Assembly: GCA_902533795.1 (NCBI GenBank)
Contig: CACAND010000001.1
Coordinates: 74,159-138,158, forward strand
DNA from: an uncultured Candidatus Actinomarina sp.
GTDB lineage: Bacteria > Actinomycetota > Acidimicrobiia > Actinomarinales > Actinomarinaceae
DNA: 64,000 nucleotides
Direction of reading: 5' to 3'
The notes beneath the pieces are model-generated. The model saw nothing but the letters and a program-made list of their open reading frames with translations, did not search any database and was not told where the DNA came from. Of the stretch, positions 27,055-36,102 are shown one piece after another. Position numbers and translations under genes: made by a program. The number at the start of each line of letters is the position of its first letter. Position 1 is the stretch's first letter.

Positions 27055-28365
27055 TTACGGCCATGAATTTTCGATGTTGTCTAATGCAGTATCAATGTAG
27101 CTTGGTCCATTTACGGCCAATTCTGTCATTTCAACCCAGAAACTTCCTGCACCAACGGCTGGTGGCATATTATCAGATCCATCAAATCTGAATGAGTTTG
27201 CAGCTAGTGCATCACTCAAAACAGCAGCTTGTGCTTGAACAACAGGGCTCCAATACAATGAAGTATCAAATCCTGTATGTGCACTAATTCTTGTTGAACC
27301 TGCATCATTAACATTTGTAGCAATTGCTGTAAAGTAATCAGGTGAAAGCATGTATTCAACTACTGCTTTCGTAGCATCTCTATCATTAAAGACGCCCCAC
27401 ATATCTCCAGCACCAAGTGCTGCAGGTGGAAGTCCTGATTCTATTGCTGGGAATGGGAACGATGTGGTTTCAGTTCCTAATCCTTCTTTTGCTTCTTCAG
27501 GCCAGAATCCTGGAATGAAAGATGCTTGTCTATGCATGAAACAACCTGGGTTGCCATTAGCATCTCTCTCAAACATTGGATCTTGAGCATTTCCGAAGAA
27601 GGTAGATACAATTGCATCTGTTCCTCCAACTACGTATCCATCAGTATGCATTATTTGGCTAAGCAAAGTTGCTGCATTTTTTACTATTGGATCGTTGAAT
27701 GGAATATCATGATTTACCCACTGGTCATATGAAGCTGTTCCTTCACCTGTTCGAAGCATAATATCTTCCATCCAGTCAGTTGCAAGCCAACCTGTAGCAC
27801 CATTAGAGTACATTCCAAAACAGAATGGAGTCATTCCTTCTGCAAGAATTTGGTCAGCAAGAGCAATCATTTCATCCCATGTAGCTGGAATAGCGTAACC
27901 TCTCTTTTCGAATTCAGCAGGTTGGTACCAAACGATACTCTTTAGGTTTACAGCATGAGCGCCACCATAAGCAACACCATCTACTTCACCTAGACCTACT
28001 AAATATGATGAGAAATTTGTCCTGTAAGCATCCATGTCCACATCTAGATCCGCCATTGGAATCAAGAAACCTCTTTCAGCTGCATCTCTAACAGCTCCAG
28101 GTTGTGGCCATAATGCTATATCAGGTGGATTACCAGCTTCCATTTGAGCCTGAACTTCAGATTCAAAGTTTTCTGAACCGACATAAGTAACAATTATTCC
28201 AGTTTCTTCCTCGAATGCATCAAATGATGCTTGAATTGCTTTACCATCAGGTCCGTCTGTAGCTGGAGCACCAAACATAAGAACTTCTTCACCTTCGAGG
28301 CCACCACCACAAGCTATTGCGACCATTGAAAGGATTAGAAGCAGTCCAAAAATAGACTTTCTCAT
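27055..28365 (-). CDS. Alpha-glucoside-type ABC substrate-binding lipoprotein (AglE-like)
   Basis: 436 residues. The N-terminal signal ends in a lipobox, MVAIAC (Cys19), for lipid anchoring outside the membrane. The mature part is a family 1 extracellular solute-binding protein: FEEETGIIVTYVGSENFE, PPDIALWPQPG, YGGAHAVNLKSIVWYQP and a TWDEMIALADQI hinge. These resemble AglE-type alpha-glucoside binding proteins. It is first in the operon SBP-permease-permease-lipoprotein-kinase. SD AGGGAG precedes the ATG, with a palindrome just upstream. Confidence 0.92.
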   Translation of the reverse strand: MRKSIFGLLLILSMVAIACGGGLEGEEVLMFGAPATDGPDGKAIQASFDAFEEETGIIVTYVGSENFESEVQAQMEAGNPPDIALWPQPGAVRDAAERGFLIPMADLDVDMDAYRTNFSSYLVGLGEVDGVAYGGAHAVNLKSIVWYQPAEFEKRGYAIPATWDEMIALADQILAEGMTPFCFGMYSNGATGWLATDWMEDIMLRTGEGTASYDQWVNHDIPFNDPIVKNAATLLSQIMHTDGYVVGGTDAIVSTFFGNAQDPMFERDANGNPGCFMHRQASFIPGFWPEEAKEGLGTETTSFPFPAIESGLPPAALGAGDMWGVFNDRDATKAVVEYMLSPDYFTAIATNVNDAGSTRISAHTGFDTSLYWSPVVQAQAAVLSDALAANSFRFDGSDNMPPAVGAGSFWVEMTELAVNGPSYIDTALDNIENSWP

Positions 28366-28382
28366 TATTTTTCTCCCTTTTT

Positions 28383-28394
28383 ATACGTACGTAT
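28383..28394. promoter_or_regulatory. Perfect 12-bp palindrome upstream of the binding-protein gene
   Basis: ATACGTACGTAT, 18-29 bases upstream of the binding-protein ATG and next to the SD region. It is a strong candidate operator for a sugar-responsive repressor. No regulator gene is adjacent, so the cognate protein is unknown. Confidence 0.5.
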
Positions 28395-28418
28395 GCTAAA
28401 AATCGGATAATTTTTAGC
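28395..28418. promoter_or_regulatory. 9-bp stem-loop next to the glucoside operon palindrome
   Basis: GCTAAAAAT-CGGATA-ATTTTTAGC, directly adjoining the 12-bp palindrome. On the minus strand it lies between tRNA-Leu and the importer operon. It has no following T-run, so a second operator or a leader hairpin is as likely as a terminator. The rest of 28419-28515 is AT-rich with nothing recognised. Confidence 0.4.
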
Positions 28419-28515
28419 TACAAGTTAGAATATTGAATTTATTGTTATTTTCTAGCTTATTAACAAAACTTTTTGAATCTAAGTTGATTTTTTTATTGAG
28501 ATTATGTAAGAAAAG

Positions 28516-28599
28516 TGCCCGAGGGGGGACTCGAACCCCCACATCCTTTCGAATAACGGATTTTAAGTCCGTCGCGTCTACCAATTCCGCCACCCGGGC
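28516..28599 (-). tRNA. tRNA-Leu (anticodon UAA)
   Basis: 84 nt including discriminator A. Acceptor stem GCCCGGG pairs with CTCGGGC with one G-U. The D-arm GGCGGAATTGGTAGACGC, anticodon loop ACTTAAAATC region with TAA, a class II variable arm and a GGTTCGAGTCC T-loop are all visible. CCA is not encoded. Short reading frames across this locus on both strands are not genes. Confidence 0.97.
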
Positions 28600-28606
28600 T
28601 ACCAAA

Positions 28607-29503
28607 TTAAAAATATTTTAGGATGAGTCCTTCCAAAATATCACTTTTTGAAACTTTTAGTTGATTAATTTCATATTTTTTTAGTAAATTTATTACTAGA
28701 AAAAGCCCAGAAGTTATTGTTGCTGCCCGTTTTGGATCAAGACTTGGATAAGAATTAATAATTTGAGGAATTGTTTGTAATTTTAGATTTTCATAAAGAT
28801 TATGTATTGATTCGTAAGATATATCGATTCTATCAATTTCATCCTCATTGTATTTAGTTTGATTTAGATACATTGAACCAATCGAAGTGAAAGTGCCTGA
28901 AACACCTATGAAATTTCTATCTGAAAAATCACTGGTATAAAATATTTCATCGAAAAATTGAATTGCATTATCTTCGTCAACTAATGAGATGGGGTTTTGA
29001 TTTAAGAAATTTTCATTCATCATTACCACTCCTATTTCTTTTGAATCAACATTTACTCTTTTATCAATGTCGTAAATTAACTCGGTGCTTTGGCCGCCAA
29101 TATCAACAATTAAATAGTTTTCTAAATCTTCAAATGAAGATTGCACACCTAACCCTGTAAGATAGCCCTCCTCTTCTCCAGAAATTACTTTCAAATCTAA
29201 CTTAAATTTGCTTTTCACATCATCAATAATTTCATCAGAATTTCTAGAATTTCTAAATGCTGCTGTTCCAATACAAAGAACTTCTTCAACTTTATTATTC
29301 TCAATAATTTTCAAGTATTTTCTTAAAACTTTATAAAATCTTTTTTTTGAGTCATCACCAATTTCTTTTGCTTGTATTAAATTTTCACTTAATTTAGTAA
29401 CTTCATGTTGTTTTAAAAGATTCTGCAATCTTCCATTTTCAACATTTGAAATAAGCAATCTAGTAGAGTTTGAGCCACAATCAATTGCTGCAACTCTTAC
29501 CAT
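28607..29503 (-). CDS. ppx: Ppx/GppA-family exopolyphosphatase / pppGpp phosphohydrolase
   Basis: 298 residues, the short actinobacterial Ppx form. Actin-like ATPase fold motifs: AIDCGSNSTRLLI at the N-terminus, GEEEGYLTGLG in the middle and DIGGQSTELI. The family cleaves polyphosphate or pppGpp. It overlaps the DUF501 gene by 7 bp and belongs to the block eno-ftsB-DUF501-ppx that is conserved in actinobacteria. Short actinobacterial homologues can have low activity, so substrate is uncertain. Confidence 0.92.
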   Translation of the reverse strand: MVRVAAIDCGSNSTRLLISNVENGRLQNLLKQHEVTKLSENLIQAKEIGDDSKKRFYKVLRKYLKIIENNKVEEVLCIGTAAFRNSRNSDEIIDDVKSKFKLDLKVISGEEEGYLTGLGVQSSFEDLENYLIVDIGGQSTELIYDIDKRVNVDSKEIGVVMMNENFLNQNPISLVDEDNAIQFFDEIFYTSDFSDRNFIGVSGTFTSIGSMYLNQTKYNEDEIDRIDISYESIHNLYENLKLQTIPQIINSYPSLDPKRAATITSGLFLVINLLKKYEINQLKVSKSDILEGLILKYF

Positions 29504-30027
29504 TCAATTCGCCATTTATCATTCTTAGAACCATTAATTATGCAGGGTTCATTACAATTGCATCCACCTACGCTTTCAAGAACAATCTTTCCTATAACAT
29601 TTTTTCCACTAACTAATTCGTCTGCAAGATGTGAATGTAAACATTTTATTGACTTTGTTGTCCCTCCAACTCCGCCAATAGGGGAAATTGTATTCAAAAG
29701 ACTTTTATATTTTTTATTTCTTTCATTTTCATAAGATTTTTGCCTTTTACGCCATAATTTATTTAATTTTTTATTACTTTCTAATTGCTTATCGAGATCT
29801 TTTACCATTCCATTTGACTCTAATGTACTGACTTTTTTCACATACATTGGGCACGTAAGCCAATACATAGTTGGAAATGGTGTCCCATCATCTAAGTTTT
29901 TTGGAACATCTACAACAATTGGTAAGTCAAAATGGCATTTTGCAACTATATCTATACTGCTTCGAATTTTTCTATCTAACTGAATTTCTACAGTTTGTTT
30001 TTCATTAGTCACTGTTTGTACCGACAA
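29497..30027 (-). CDS. DUF501 family protein
   Basis: 176 residues from TTG 30027 (a GTG at 30012 is an equally reasonable start). The hallmark PTMYWLTCP segment and a C-terminal cluster of cysteines (GGCNCNEPC) are visible. There is also a charged helical stretch about 85-110. The family is of unknown function and typical of actinobacteria, where it sits between the FtsB-like gene and ppx, exactly as here. It overlaps ftsB by up to 23 bp. Confidence 0.9.
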   Translation of the reverse strand: MSVQTVTNEKQTVEIQLDRKIRSSIDIVAKCHFDLPIVVDVPKNLDDGTPFPTMYWLTCPMYVKKVSTLESNGMVKDLDKQLESNKKLNKLWRKRQKSYENERNKKYKSLLNTISPIGGVGGTTKSIKCLHSHLADELVSGKNVIGKIVLESVGGCNCNEPCIINGSKNDKWRIEW

Positions 30028-30382
30028 TAAACTCTACAACAAACTCCAAGAGACCTTTACTTCTTTCACGTTGAAGAGTTTCTTCAAGAGGAGTAACAGG
30101 CTCTGGAACTTTAAATCGGTATATGTTTTCCCCAGGCAATCCATACCCGTGTTGGCGTAAAATAATATCCAATTTATCTGGATCTTCAAGATCCTCTATC
30201 TTTTCTTGAATAAAGTTGATTTCACTTCTAAGTTCATCGGCTTTTTGTATACGGCTCTCGAGTTGTGATTCTAAAGATTGATAATCTTTAAAACTCAATT
30301 CCCATGTATCAAAAATAAAGAATACAAAAATAAATGATGTAATTAAAAATATAACTTTAGAAAATAAATTTTGTCTCAACAT
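30005..30382 (-). CDS. ftsB: FtsB/DivIC-like septum formation initiator
   Basis: 125 residues from ATG 30382, which has a GGGGGAAA SD two bases past the eno stop. One membrane helix (about 8-25) is followed by a coiled coil (YQSLESQLESRIQKADELRSE region) and the end of the family domain with GYGLPGE. FtsB-like proteins join FtsL and FtsQ at the division septum. The call rests on layout plus the conserved eno-ftsB-DUF501 order. Confidence 0.85.
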   Translation of the reverse strand: MLRQNLFSKVIFLITSFIFVFFIFDTWELSFKDYQSLESQLESRIQKADELRSEINFIQEKIEDLEDPDKLDIILRQHGYGLPGENIYRFKVPEPVTPLEETLQRERSKGLLEFVVEFIVGTNSD

Positions 30383-30384
30383 AT

Positions 30385-31653
30385 TTATTTCCCCCAATTG
30401 CCTGTATTGAACGAATCAAAACCAACTACCTCACCTATACGAAGTAGCTCATTATATTTTGCAGTTCTTTCAGATCGTGCTGGAGCACCTGTCTTAATTT
30501 GACCACTTGATGTACCTACACATAGATGACTTATAAAAGTATCTTCTGTTTCTCCTGATCGATGTGATACTAAAGAGCTATAGTTATTTTTTTCTGCAAG
30601 CTTCATGGTTTCTATAGTTTCAGTAACACTTCCTACCTGATTAACCTTTACAAGAATTGAATTTGCACATCTATCATCAATTCCTCTTTGAAGAATCTTT
30701 TCCTGAGTCACAAATAAGTCATCTCCTACAAGTTGAATTTTTTCTCCAAGTTTATCAGTAAGATACTTCCATCCTTCCCAGTCATCTTCACCTAATCCAT
30801 CTTCGATGGAGAGGATCGGATAATTCTCAGTTAGGTTAACCAAATAATCAGCCATCTCAATATTGGTTAGCTTTTCACCTTCAATGTTGTAATAGTTATT
30901 TTCATAGAATTCTGAGGATGCAACATCTAATGCAAGTGAAATATTTTCACCTGGTGCATAACCCGCTTCTGAAATAGAAAGCATTATTTCATCTAAAATT
31001 TCGATTGAAGATTTAAAATCTGGAGCAAAACCTCCCTCGTCGCCAACATTTGTTGCTAGTTTTTTTCCTTTTAATCTTTTTTTTAAAACGTGATAGGTTT
31101 CAACACCTGCTCTAAGTGACCTGTCAAAAGTATCAAATCCATATGGAACAATCATAAATTCTTGTATGTCAACAGAATTGTCCGCATGAGCGCCACCATT
31201 AAGAATGTTCATAAAGGGTATTGGCAAGGATGGGGCATTGTAAATATTTGGAAAGAGTTCAAATGGTTGTTTTTTTTGTAAGTTTGCATTTGCTTTAAAA
31301 GCAGCCATTGAGGCTCCTAAGATTGCATTTGCACCCAAATTATTTTTATTTTCTGTTCCATCTAATTGAATCAACTTCTTATCAATAGCTTCTTGGTCGG
31401 TAATATCTAGCCCTATCAACTCTTTAGCAATTATTGTTTCAACATTTTCAATTGCTTGATTTACGCCTTTTCCACTGTAAGCATCATCGTTATCTCTTAG
31501 TTCATGGGCTTCAAGTGCGCCTGTAGATGCCCCTGATGGAACTGCTGCGCGTCCGAAAATTTCGTCATTTAAGTATATTTCAACTTCAATTGTTGGATTT
31601 GCTCTGGAATCTAATATATGTCGAGCTTTTATAGTTTTTATTTTATTATTCAT
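30385..31653 (-). CDS. eno: Enolase
   Basis: 422 residues, normal length. Converts 2-phosphoglycerate to phosphoenolpyruvate. Signature LVKVNQVGSVTET, the SHRSGETEDTFI element, metal-binding Asp/Glu in SIEDGLGEDDWEGW and GDDLFVT are all present. It is directly upstream of ftsB and downstream of mazG on the same strand. A weak inverted repeat (CTGTTA/TAACAG) lies in the mazG-eno gap. Confidence 0.98.
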   Translation of the reverse strand: MNNKIKTIKARHILDSRANPTIEVEIYLNDEIFGRAAVPSGASTGALEAHELRDNDDAYSGKGVNQAIENVETIIAKELIGLDITDQEAIDKKLIQLDGTENKNNLGANAILGASMAAFKANANLQKKQPFELFPNIYNAPSLPIPFMNILNGGAHADNSVDIQEFMIVPYGFDTFDRSLRAGVETYHVLKKRLKGKKLATNVGDEGGFAPDFKSSIEILDEIMLSISEAGYAPGENISLALDVASSEFYENNYYNIEGEKLTNIEMADYLVNLTENYPILSIEDGLGEDDWEGWKYLTDKLGEKIQLVGDDLFVTQEKILQRGIDDRCANSILVKVNQVGSVTETIETMKLAEKNNYSSLVSHRSGETEDTFISHLCVGTSSGQIKTGAPARSERTAKYNELLRIGEVVGFDSFNTGNWGK

Positions 31654-31690
31654 AACCCTGTTATTAAAAATCTAACAGAAAAAATGATCT

Positions 31691-32431
31691 TTACGAATCT
31701 ATTTGATTTTTCTTTGCCAGAGACCAAAGCTCATTTATATCTGAATTTTCATCTAGATTGTCCTCAACATATTTTGCACGACCAATGAAGGTTTGGATTG
31801 ACTTTTTTAACTGAATTTCTGGATCAGCTTCTAAAAATCTTGATACGTTAATCAAGGAAAAATAAACATCACCTAGTTCAGATTTTTTTTCTTCAAGAGT
31901 TTTGGCTTCTTTTAATTCATTAATTTCTGAAATTAAGTCATCTAAAGCTTCATCATAATTTTTATAACTTAAATTAATTGTTTTTGCTTTTCGTTGAACC
32001 TTGAAAGCAGTATTCACTGGAGGTAAATTAGGATTAATATCATCAAAAATTGAATTGTTATTCTCTTTTTTTATTTCTTCCCATTGCTTCTCAACTTCAT
32101 CAGATGATTTCAAGTTTTTGTTTTCAAATACATGAGGGTGTCTTTTTATCAATTTTTTTTGTAATGAATTTATAACTTCAATAATGGAGAAATAATTTTT
32201 CTCTGATGCTATTTCGGCATGAAGTAATATCTGTAGAAGCAAATCTCCTAGTTCATCTTTAAATTCATCAAAGGTTTTTTTTGAATCATCTAGTCTCGCT
32301 AAAACATCTAGTAGTTCATATGATTCCTCTATCAAATGCTTTGCAAGGCTTTCATGAGTTTGTTCTTTATCCCATGGACAATCTTTTCTTAGTTGAGAGA
32401 CAATATCTAATAAATTATCAAATTCATTCAT
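31691..32431 (-). CDS. mazG: Nucleoside triphosphate pyrophosphohydrolase MazG
   Basis: 246 residues. All-alpha NTP-PPase with two repeats. The first has the CPWDKEQTHESL start, an EESYELLD box and ELGDLLLQ (E-x-x-E plus E/D metal ligands). KRHPHVFEN ends the first domain, and a degraded second repeat has KKSELGDVYFSL. It hydrolyses non-canonical NTPs and lowers (p)ppGpp-linked stress responses. It overlaps the epimerase gene by 8 bp. Confidence 0.94.
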   Translation of the reverse strand: MNEFDNLLDIVSQLRKDCPWDKEQTHESLAKHLIEESYELLDVLARLDDSKKTFDEFKDELGDLLLQILLHAEIASEKNYFSIIEVINSLQKKLIKRHPHVFENKNLKSSDEVEKQWEEIKKENNNSIFDDINPNLPPVNTAFKVQRKAKTINLSYKNYDEALDDLISEINELKEAKTLEEKKSELGDVYFSLINVSRFLEADPEIQLKKSIQTFIGRAKYVEDNLDENSDINELWSLAKKNQIDS

Positions 32432-33428
32432 GCGAATTTACATTTACATTTGCTAAGTTTTCTTTATTTAGCCATGAAATAGTTTTTGATATGAATTCAT
32501 CAACTGTTGTATATTCAAGACCTAATTCTCTATTTGCTTTTGACCCATCATAAAGATGTCCATGAGTCAAAACTTTAATTGTTTCACCACAAATAATTCC
32601 TCCAAGAGAAGAAAATTTACCAAAGATATCAAAAACAGGACCCAGGCCACTAAGAAAACTTTTTGGAATATATACTGGAGAGCCTTTCCAAGTTGTAAGA
32701 TTTTTTAAATGTTCAATTAAAGTTTCAACATTTAATCGAAAACTATTTAAAACATATTTTTCATTATTTTTGCCTTTAATTAATCCTAGGTAATGACCTT
32801 CTGTACAGTCCTCAATATCAACTACGGAAACAGAACTTTTTATAAGAGGAGGAAATTTTTTATTTAGGGTAGATATCAATAATTTTGCTGTTCCAGATAT
32901 TCTTCCGGGTCCTTGAACTGATGAGGGATTAATAGATACAAATTCAAAGTTTTTATTGAATGCAAAAGCTACTTGCTCTGCAAGAAATTTTGATTCTTCA
33001 TAATCACTTAAAAATGAGCCTCTATGATCTGATTTCTCATTTCCAATTTTTCCTTTTTGCTCACCAAGTGTTACTGCCGAAGAAGTGTAAATAAATTTTT
33101 TTATTTGTAAATTATTTCCAAGTTCTAAGATTTTCTTTGTACCCTCAATATTTGTTTTATGCATTGAAGAGGGATCTTTTTGACATTTTTGATTTGCTCC
33201 AGCTACATGAAATATTGCATCAATCGATTTACCCTTAAGTTGGGAATAAATATTTTCACTAAAGAGATCTCCGTTTACAACCTCAGCTTTATTGGTTCTA
33301 ATAAAATCCTCGTTTTTAGTATTTCTTGACAAAGCAAAAACATTATGACCTTGATTTATCAATTTAAGGAAAATGGGCTTACCAACAACTCCGGTAGATC
33401 CCGTTATGAAAATATTTTTAAATTTCAT
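32424..33428 (-). CDS. NAD-dependent epimerase/dehydratase (extended SDR)
   Basis: 334 residues. Rossmann motif TGSTGVVGKP at the N-terminus and the catalytic YEESK (Tyr-x-x-x-Lys) at about 145, with an upstream SSAVTLG Ser. Extended SDRs of this kind include sugar epimerases, dihydroflavonol-like reductases and hydroxysteroid dehydrogenases. The pattern here is nearest to the dihydroflavonol-reductase-like/sugar epimerase branch. It overlaps mazG and pgsA, so it is part of the operon, but no substrate can be read. Confidence 0.85.
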   Translation of the reverse strand: MKFKNIFITGSTGVVGKPIFLKLINQGHNVFALSRNTKNEDFIRTNKAEVVNGDLFSENIYSQLKGKSIDAIFHVAGANQKCQKDPSSMHKTNIEGTKKILELGNNLQIKKFIYTSSAVTLGEQKGKIGNEKSDHRGSFLSDYEESKFLAEQVAFAFNKNFEFVSINPSSVQGPGRISGTAKLLISTLNKKFPPLIKSSVSVVDIEDCTEGHYLGLIKGKNNEKYVLNSFRLNVETLIEHLKNLTTWKGSPVYIPKSFLSGLGPVFDIFGKFSSLGGIICGETIKVLTHGHLYDGSKANRELGLEYTTVDEFISKTISWLNKENLANVNVNSHE

Positions 33429-33966
33429 TCTTTGATTGAAAATAAGATATTACATATTGGTATGCAGAGATGTATGAAAATATGAGCGCATGCATGACGA
33501 ATAATTCTGCAATAGTCAGGCTAAATATCGTAAATGATAAATCTATCATTACAAAACCTATAGCCCAAAATTGTAGACTAGCTTTTGCTTTTCCAAATCT
33601 ACTTGGAGGAATCATTATTCCGTCATTTCCTGCCAAACCACGAAGGCCCATAATCATGAATTCTCTAGCAATTAGTAATACAGTTATCCAAATACTTACT
33701 CTGCCAATAATGGAGAATCCGGCAAATACGAAGGTTACAAAAATTTTATCAGCAATAGTATCTAAAAATGCGCCTAACTTACTACTTACATCCCACTTTC
33801 TTGCAAGATAACCATCAAAATAATCTGACCATGCTGCAATAAAAGCAAGTATTGCAGGATATAACATTAATCCTGTATCAGAGCCATCATCTAGTATTAG
33901 AAATAATAAAACTGGAGAAGATAAAAGCCTAAACCATGCGAGTAAATCAGGTAATTTATTTTTCAT
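33418..33966 (-). CDS. pgsA: CDP-alcohol phosphatidyltransferase (PgsA-type)
   Basis: 182 residues, four or more membrane helices. The CDP-alcohol phosphatidyltransferase signature is complete: D-Y-F-D-G-Y-L-A-R, eight residues, G, then D-T-I-A-D. PgsA transfers a phosphatidyl group from CDP-diacylglycerol to glycerol 3-phosphate for phosphatidylglycerol. A PgsA/PgsA2-type or phosphatidylinositol-type role cannot be told apart here, but the sequence is most PgsA-like. It overlaps pth by one base. Confidence 0.9.
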   Translation of the reverse strand: MKNKLPDLLAWFRLLSSPVLLFLILDDGSDTGLMLYPAILAFIAAWSDYFDGYLARKWDVSSKLGAFLDTIADKIFVTFVFAGFSIIGRVSIWITVLLIAREFMIMGLRGLAGNDGIMIPPSRFGKAKASLQFWAIGFVMIDLSFTIFSLTIAELFVMHALIFSYISAYQYVISYFQSKNEI

Positions 33967-34562
33967 CAGACCACATCAATAATTCTTCTTTCAGATGCTT
34001 TCTTAATTGCAAATTTAATGTCCTTAAAAAATAAGTCAATTATCTCCATGCTGTCCTCAATTATAAACTCAACTTCCTCGGTCTGATCATTATTAAATTT
34101 CGACAATACATAATCTGCCGGATCTTGACTTGTAGGCGGTCTTCCCAAACCAATTTTTAATCTCCAATAATCATTAGTTCCAAGAGCACTGTCTAAAGAC
34201 TTAATGCCATTATGTCCTCCATCTGAAATACCTTTTTTTAAACGAAATCTACCAAATGCTAAATCAATATCATCGTGTATTACCAAAAGATTAAAGTCCT
34301 TAATGTTTTGGTCTATTAAAAAGGATTTGAGGCCCTGTCCTGAATTATTCATAGACGTCATTGGAATAACTAATAATATTTCGTGATTCATGATTTCAAA
34401 CTTTCCAAATTGGAACTGGCCTGAATTATCTAAATCTATTTTTAAGTTATTTTTTTGACTGTACGAAAAAAGAATATCTGCACCAATGTTATGACGAGTA
34501 TTGATATATTTTGGTTGAGGATTCCAAAGACCAACTAAAATAGTTTTTGGTTTATTCTCCAC
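33966..34562 (-). CDS. pth: Peptidyl-tRNA hydrolase
   Basis: 198 residues from GTG 34562, chosen because homology begins there (LVGLWNPQPKYINTRHNIG). The reading frame is open 123 bases further upstream, but that part only overlaps rplY out of frame. Active-site elements are NTRHN, VIHDDIDL and GGHNGIKS. The enzyme frees tRNA from stalled peptidyl-tRNA. It overlaps the rplY end by 11 bp; the rplY-pth pair is widespread. Confidence 0.95.
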   Translation of the reverse strand: MENKPKTILVGLWNPQPKYINTRHNIGADILFSYSQKNNLKIDLDNSGQFQFGKFEIMNHEILLVIPMTSMNNSGQGLKSFLIDQNIKDFNLLVIHDDIDLAFGRFRLKKGISDGGHNGIKSLDSALGTNDYWRLKIGLGRPPTSQDPADYVLSKFNNDQTEEVEFIIEDSMEIIDLFFKDIKFAIKKASERRIIDVV

Positions 34563-35244
34563 TTTCCTCTGCTGATTCAGTATCTTCTGAAGCATCTTCA
34601 CCAGATTCCTCATCTCCTTCACCAGCCTCTTCATCGCCTTCTTCTCCTTCAAGGTCTTCATCCAAGACCTCTTCCTCTTCAACAACAGCTCTTGGAATAG
34701 TTATTGTCACAAGAATAGATTCATCATCTTCAGAAGTAAGTTCTACACCGTCAGGCAAGTCTATATCTGCTGCAGTAACATTATCACCAACATTTAATTC
34801 TGATATGTCAATGTCTATAGATGAGGGAATGCTTGTAGGAAGTGCAGTAATTGATATTGTGTTGTTAACAGTTTGCACAACCCCACCCTCTTCTTTTACA
34901 CCTAGAGGCGTGCCAAGAAAGTTAACTTGAACATCAGCTTCAACAGTTTGTGACAGATCAATTCTTATTAAATCAACATGTACGATTTCATCTTTGAATG
35001 CGTGACGTTGAATTTCTCTTGCTAAAGCTGGGATGCTGTCTTTACCAACATTTACATTTAATATTACGTTAGAGCCAGCTTCTGTCTTTAATGCATTATT
35101 AAATTCTCTTGCATTTATCAGTAATGACTCTGGTTCTGAACCTAAGCCATACATAACAGCAGGTATGAAGCCTGTTGATCGTAATCTTCTCGATTCAGCT
35201 GATCCTGTTTTGTCTCTATTTGTAGCTTCTAATGTAATTTCCAT
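34552..35244 (-). CDS. rplY: 50S ribosomal protein L25/general stress protein Ctc with acidic tail
   Basis: 230 residues. The L25 5S-rRNA-binding domain is N-terminal (to about 95, GFIPAVMYGLG), then the TL5/Ctc C-terminal beta domain. From about 185 on the protein turns into an almost purely acidic tail of Glu, Asp, Gly, Ser and Ala. Such tails are seen in several actinobacterial Ctc proteins. It is followed by pth with an 11-bp overlap. Confidence 0.95.
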   Translation of the reverse strand: MEITLEATNRDKTGSAESRRLRSTGFIPAVMYGLGSEPESLLINAREFNNALKTEAGSNVILNVNVGKDSIPALAREIQRHAFKDEIVHVDLIRIDLSQTVEADVQVNFLGTPLGVKEEGGVVQTVNNTISITALPTSIPSSIDIDISELNVGDNVTAADIDLPDGVELTSEDDESILVTITIPRAVVEEEEVLDEDLEGEEGDEEAGEGDEESGEDASEDTESAEESGE

Positions 35245-35301
35245 ATTTTCCTTACGAAGTATATAGATTATTAGGTTTTAATAATTAATTAAAGTCTTTA
35301 T

Positions 35302-36102
35302 TTATCCTTTTTCATTTACTTTCTTTGCTGATGAAACAGCGTAAGCAAGTGTAATAAGAGCAAATATTCCACCGACTATTAATCCAGGTAAAATCACATT
35401 AAAAACCCATCCTTCAATTAAAATTCCTCTGATAGCCTCTATAACGTAAGTAGTCGGGTTAAATGCTGCTGCAGTAGACAACCATCCTTTTAACGCTTCT
35501 CTAGGAACAAAAGTTGGAGCTATAAACAAAGCTGGAAAAAAGAAAAAAGAAGCAGCCTGAGCCCCTTGAGATGATCCTGATTTTACACTCGCAGCAACAG
35601 AGTAGCCTGCAAATCCAAGTCCCCACAAAAAACCAAAACCAAGCACAGCTAAGTAGCCACTAAAGCCTGTTGCGGGATCTGCCCCAATGAAACTTCCTAT
35701 AAGAAGAATTAAACTTGCTTGAATTAATACTCTGATTGCACCTATGACCATGGGAGCAAGTATTATTGACCATTTTGATATTGGCATTCCCTGATATCTC
35801 TTAAAAACTCCCGATTCAATATCTTCAATAATATAGAAACCCGATGCAGAGCCACTTAAAGATGCAGAAACAATTGATACGGGAAGGATGAAGTTTACAA
35901 AATTTCCTTGAGCAAAATCCAAAGAAGTTCCTACAGCGCTTGCTCCAAATACTCTTCCTAAAGCCCCGTCATATATAAAAAGAAAGAATGCAGAAATAAT
36001 TAAATTTGGAAGCTCACTTAGAGGACGCCTAACGACTCTTAGAAGTAATCTTTTTGTTAATATTCCCAATTGGGTAAAAAATGGAGCTTGGTGATCAGAC
36101 AT
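35302..36102 (-). CDS. ABC-2 type exporter permease (DrrB-like)
   Basis: 266 residues with six predicted membrane helices and a conserved FNPTTYVIEAIRG near the C-terminus, typical of ABC-2 permeases of the DrrB/NodJ type. It starts directly after the ATPase gene stop, so the two form an export pair. Substrate unknown: such systems export hydrophobic compounds or glycolipids. Confidence 0.9.
   Translation of the reverse strand: MSDHQAPFFTQLGILTKRLLLRVVRRPLSELPNLIISAFFLFIYDGALGRVFGASAVGTSLDFAQGNFVNFILPVSIVSASLSGSASGFYIIEDIESGVFKRYQGMPISKWSIILAPMVIGAIRVLIQASLILLIGSFIGADPATGFSGYLAVLGFGFLWGLGFAGYSVAASVKSGSSQGAQAASFFFFPALFIAPTFVPREALKGWLSTAAAFNPTTYVIEAIRGILIEGWVFNVILPGLIVGGIFALITLAYAVSSAKKVNEKG

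Noticed and set aside
28414-28621. Reading frames on both strands across the tRNA-Leu locus
   Set aside because: They are translations of tRNA sequence, a common annotation artefact; the tRNA cloverleaf explains the DNA.
31658-31678. CTGTTA/TAACAG inverted repeat between mazG and eno as a terminator
   Set aside because: Only 6-bp arms with a 9-base loop and no T-run; within chance for this composition.
34563-34685. 5' extension of pth into rplY
   Set aside because: The added residues are a basic mirror of the rplY acidic tail in another frame; Pth homology starts at GTG 34562.
34547-34930. 127-codon Ser/Pro-rich frame on the + strand
   Set aside because: Mirror of the acidic GAA/GAG-rich tail of rplY.
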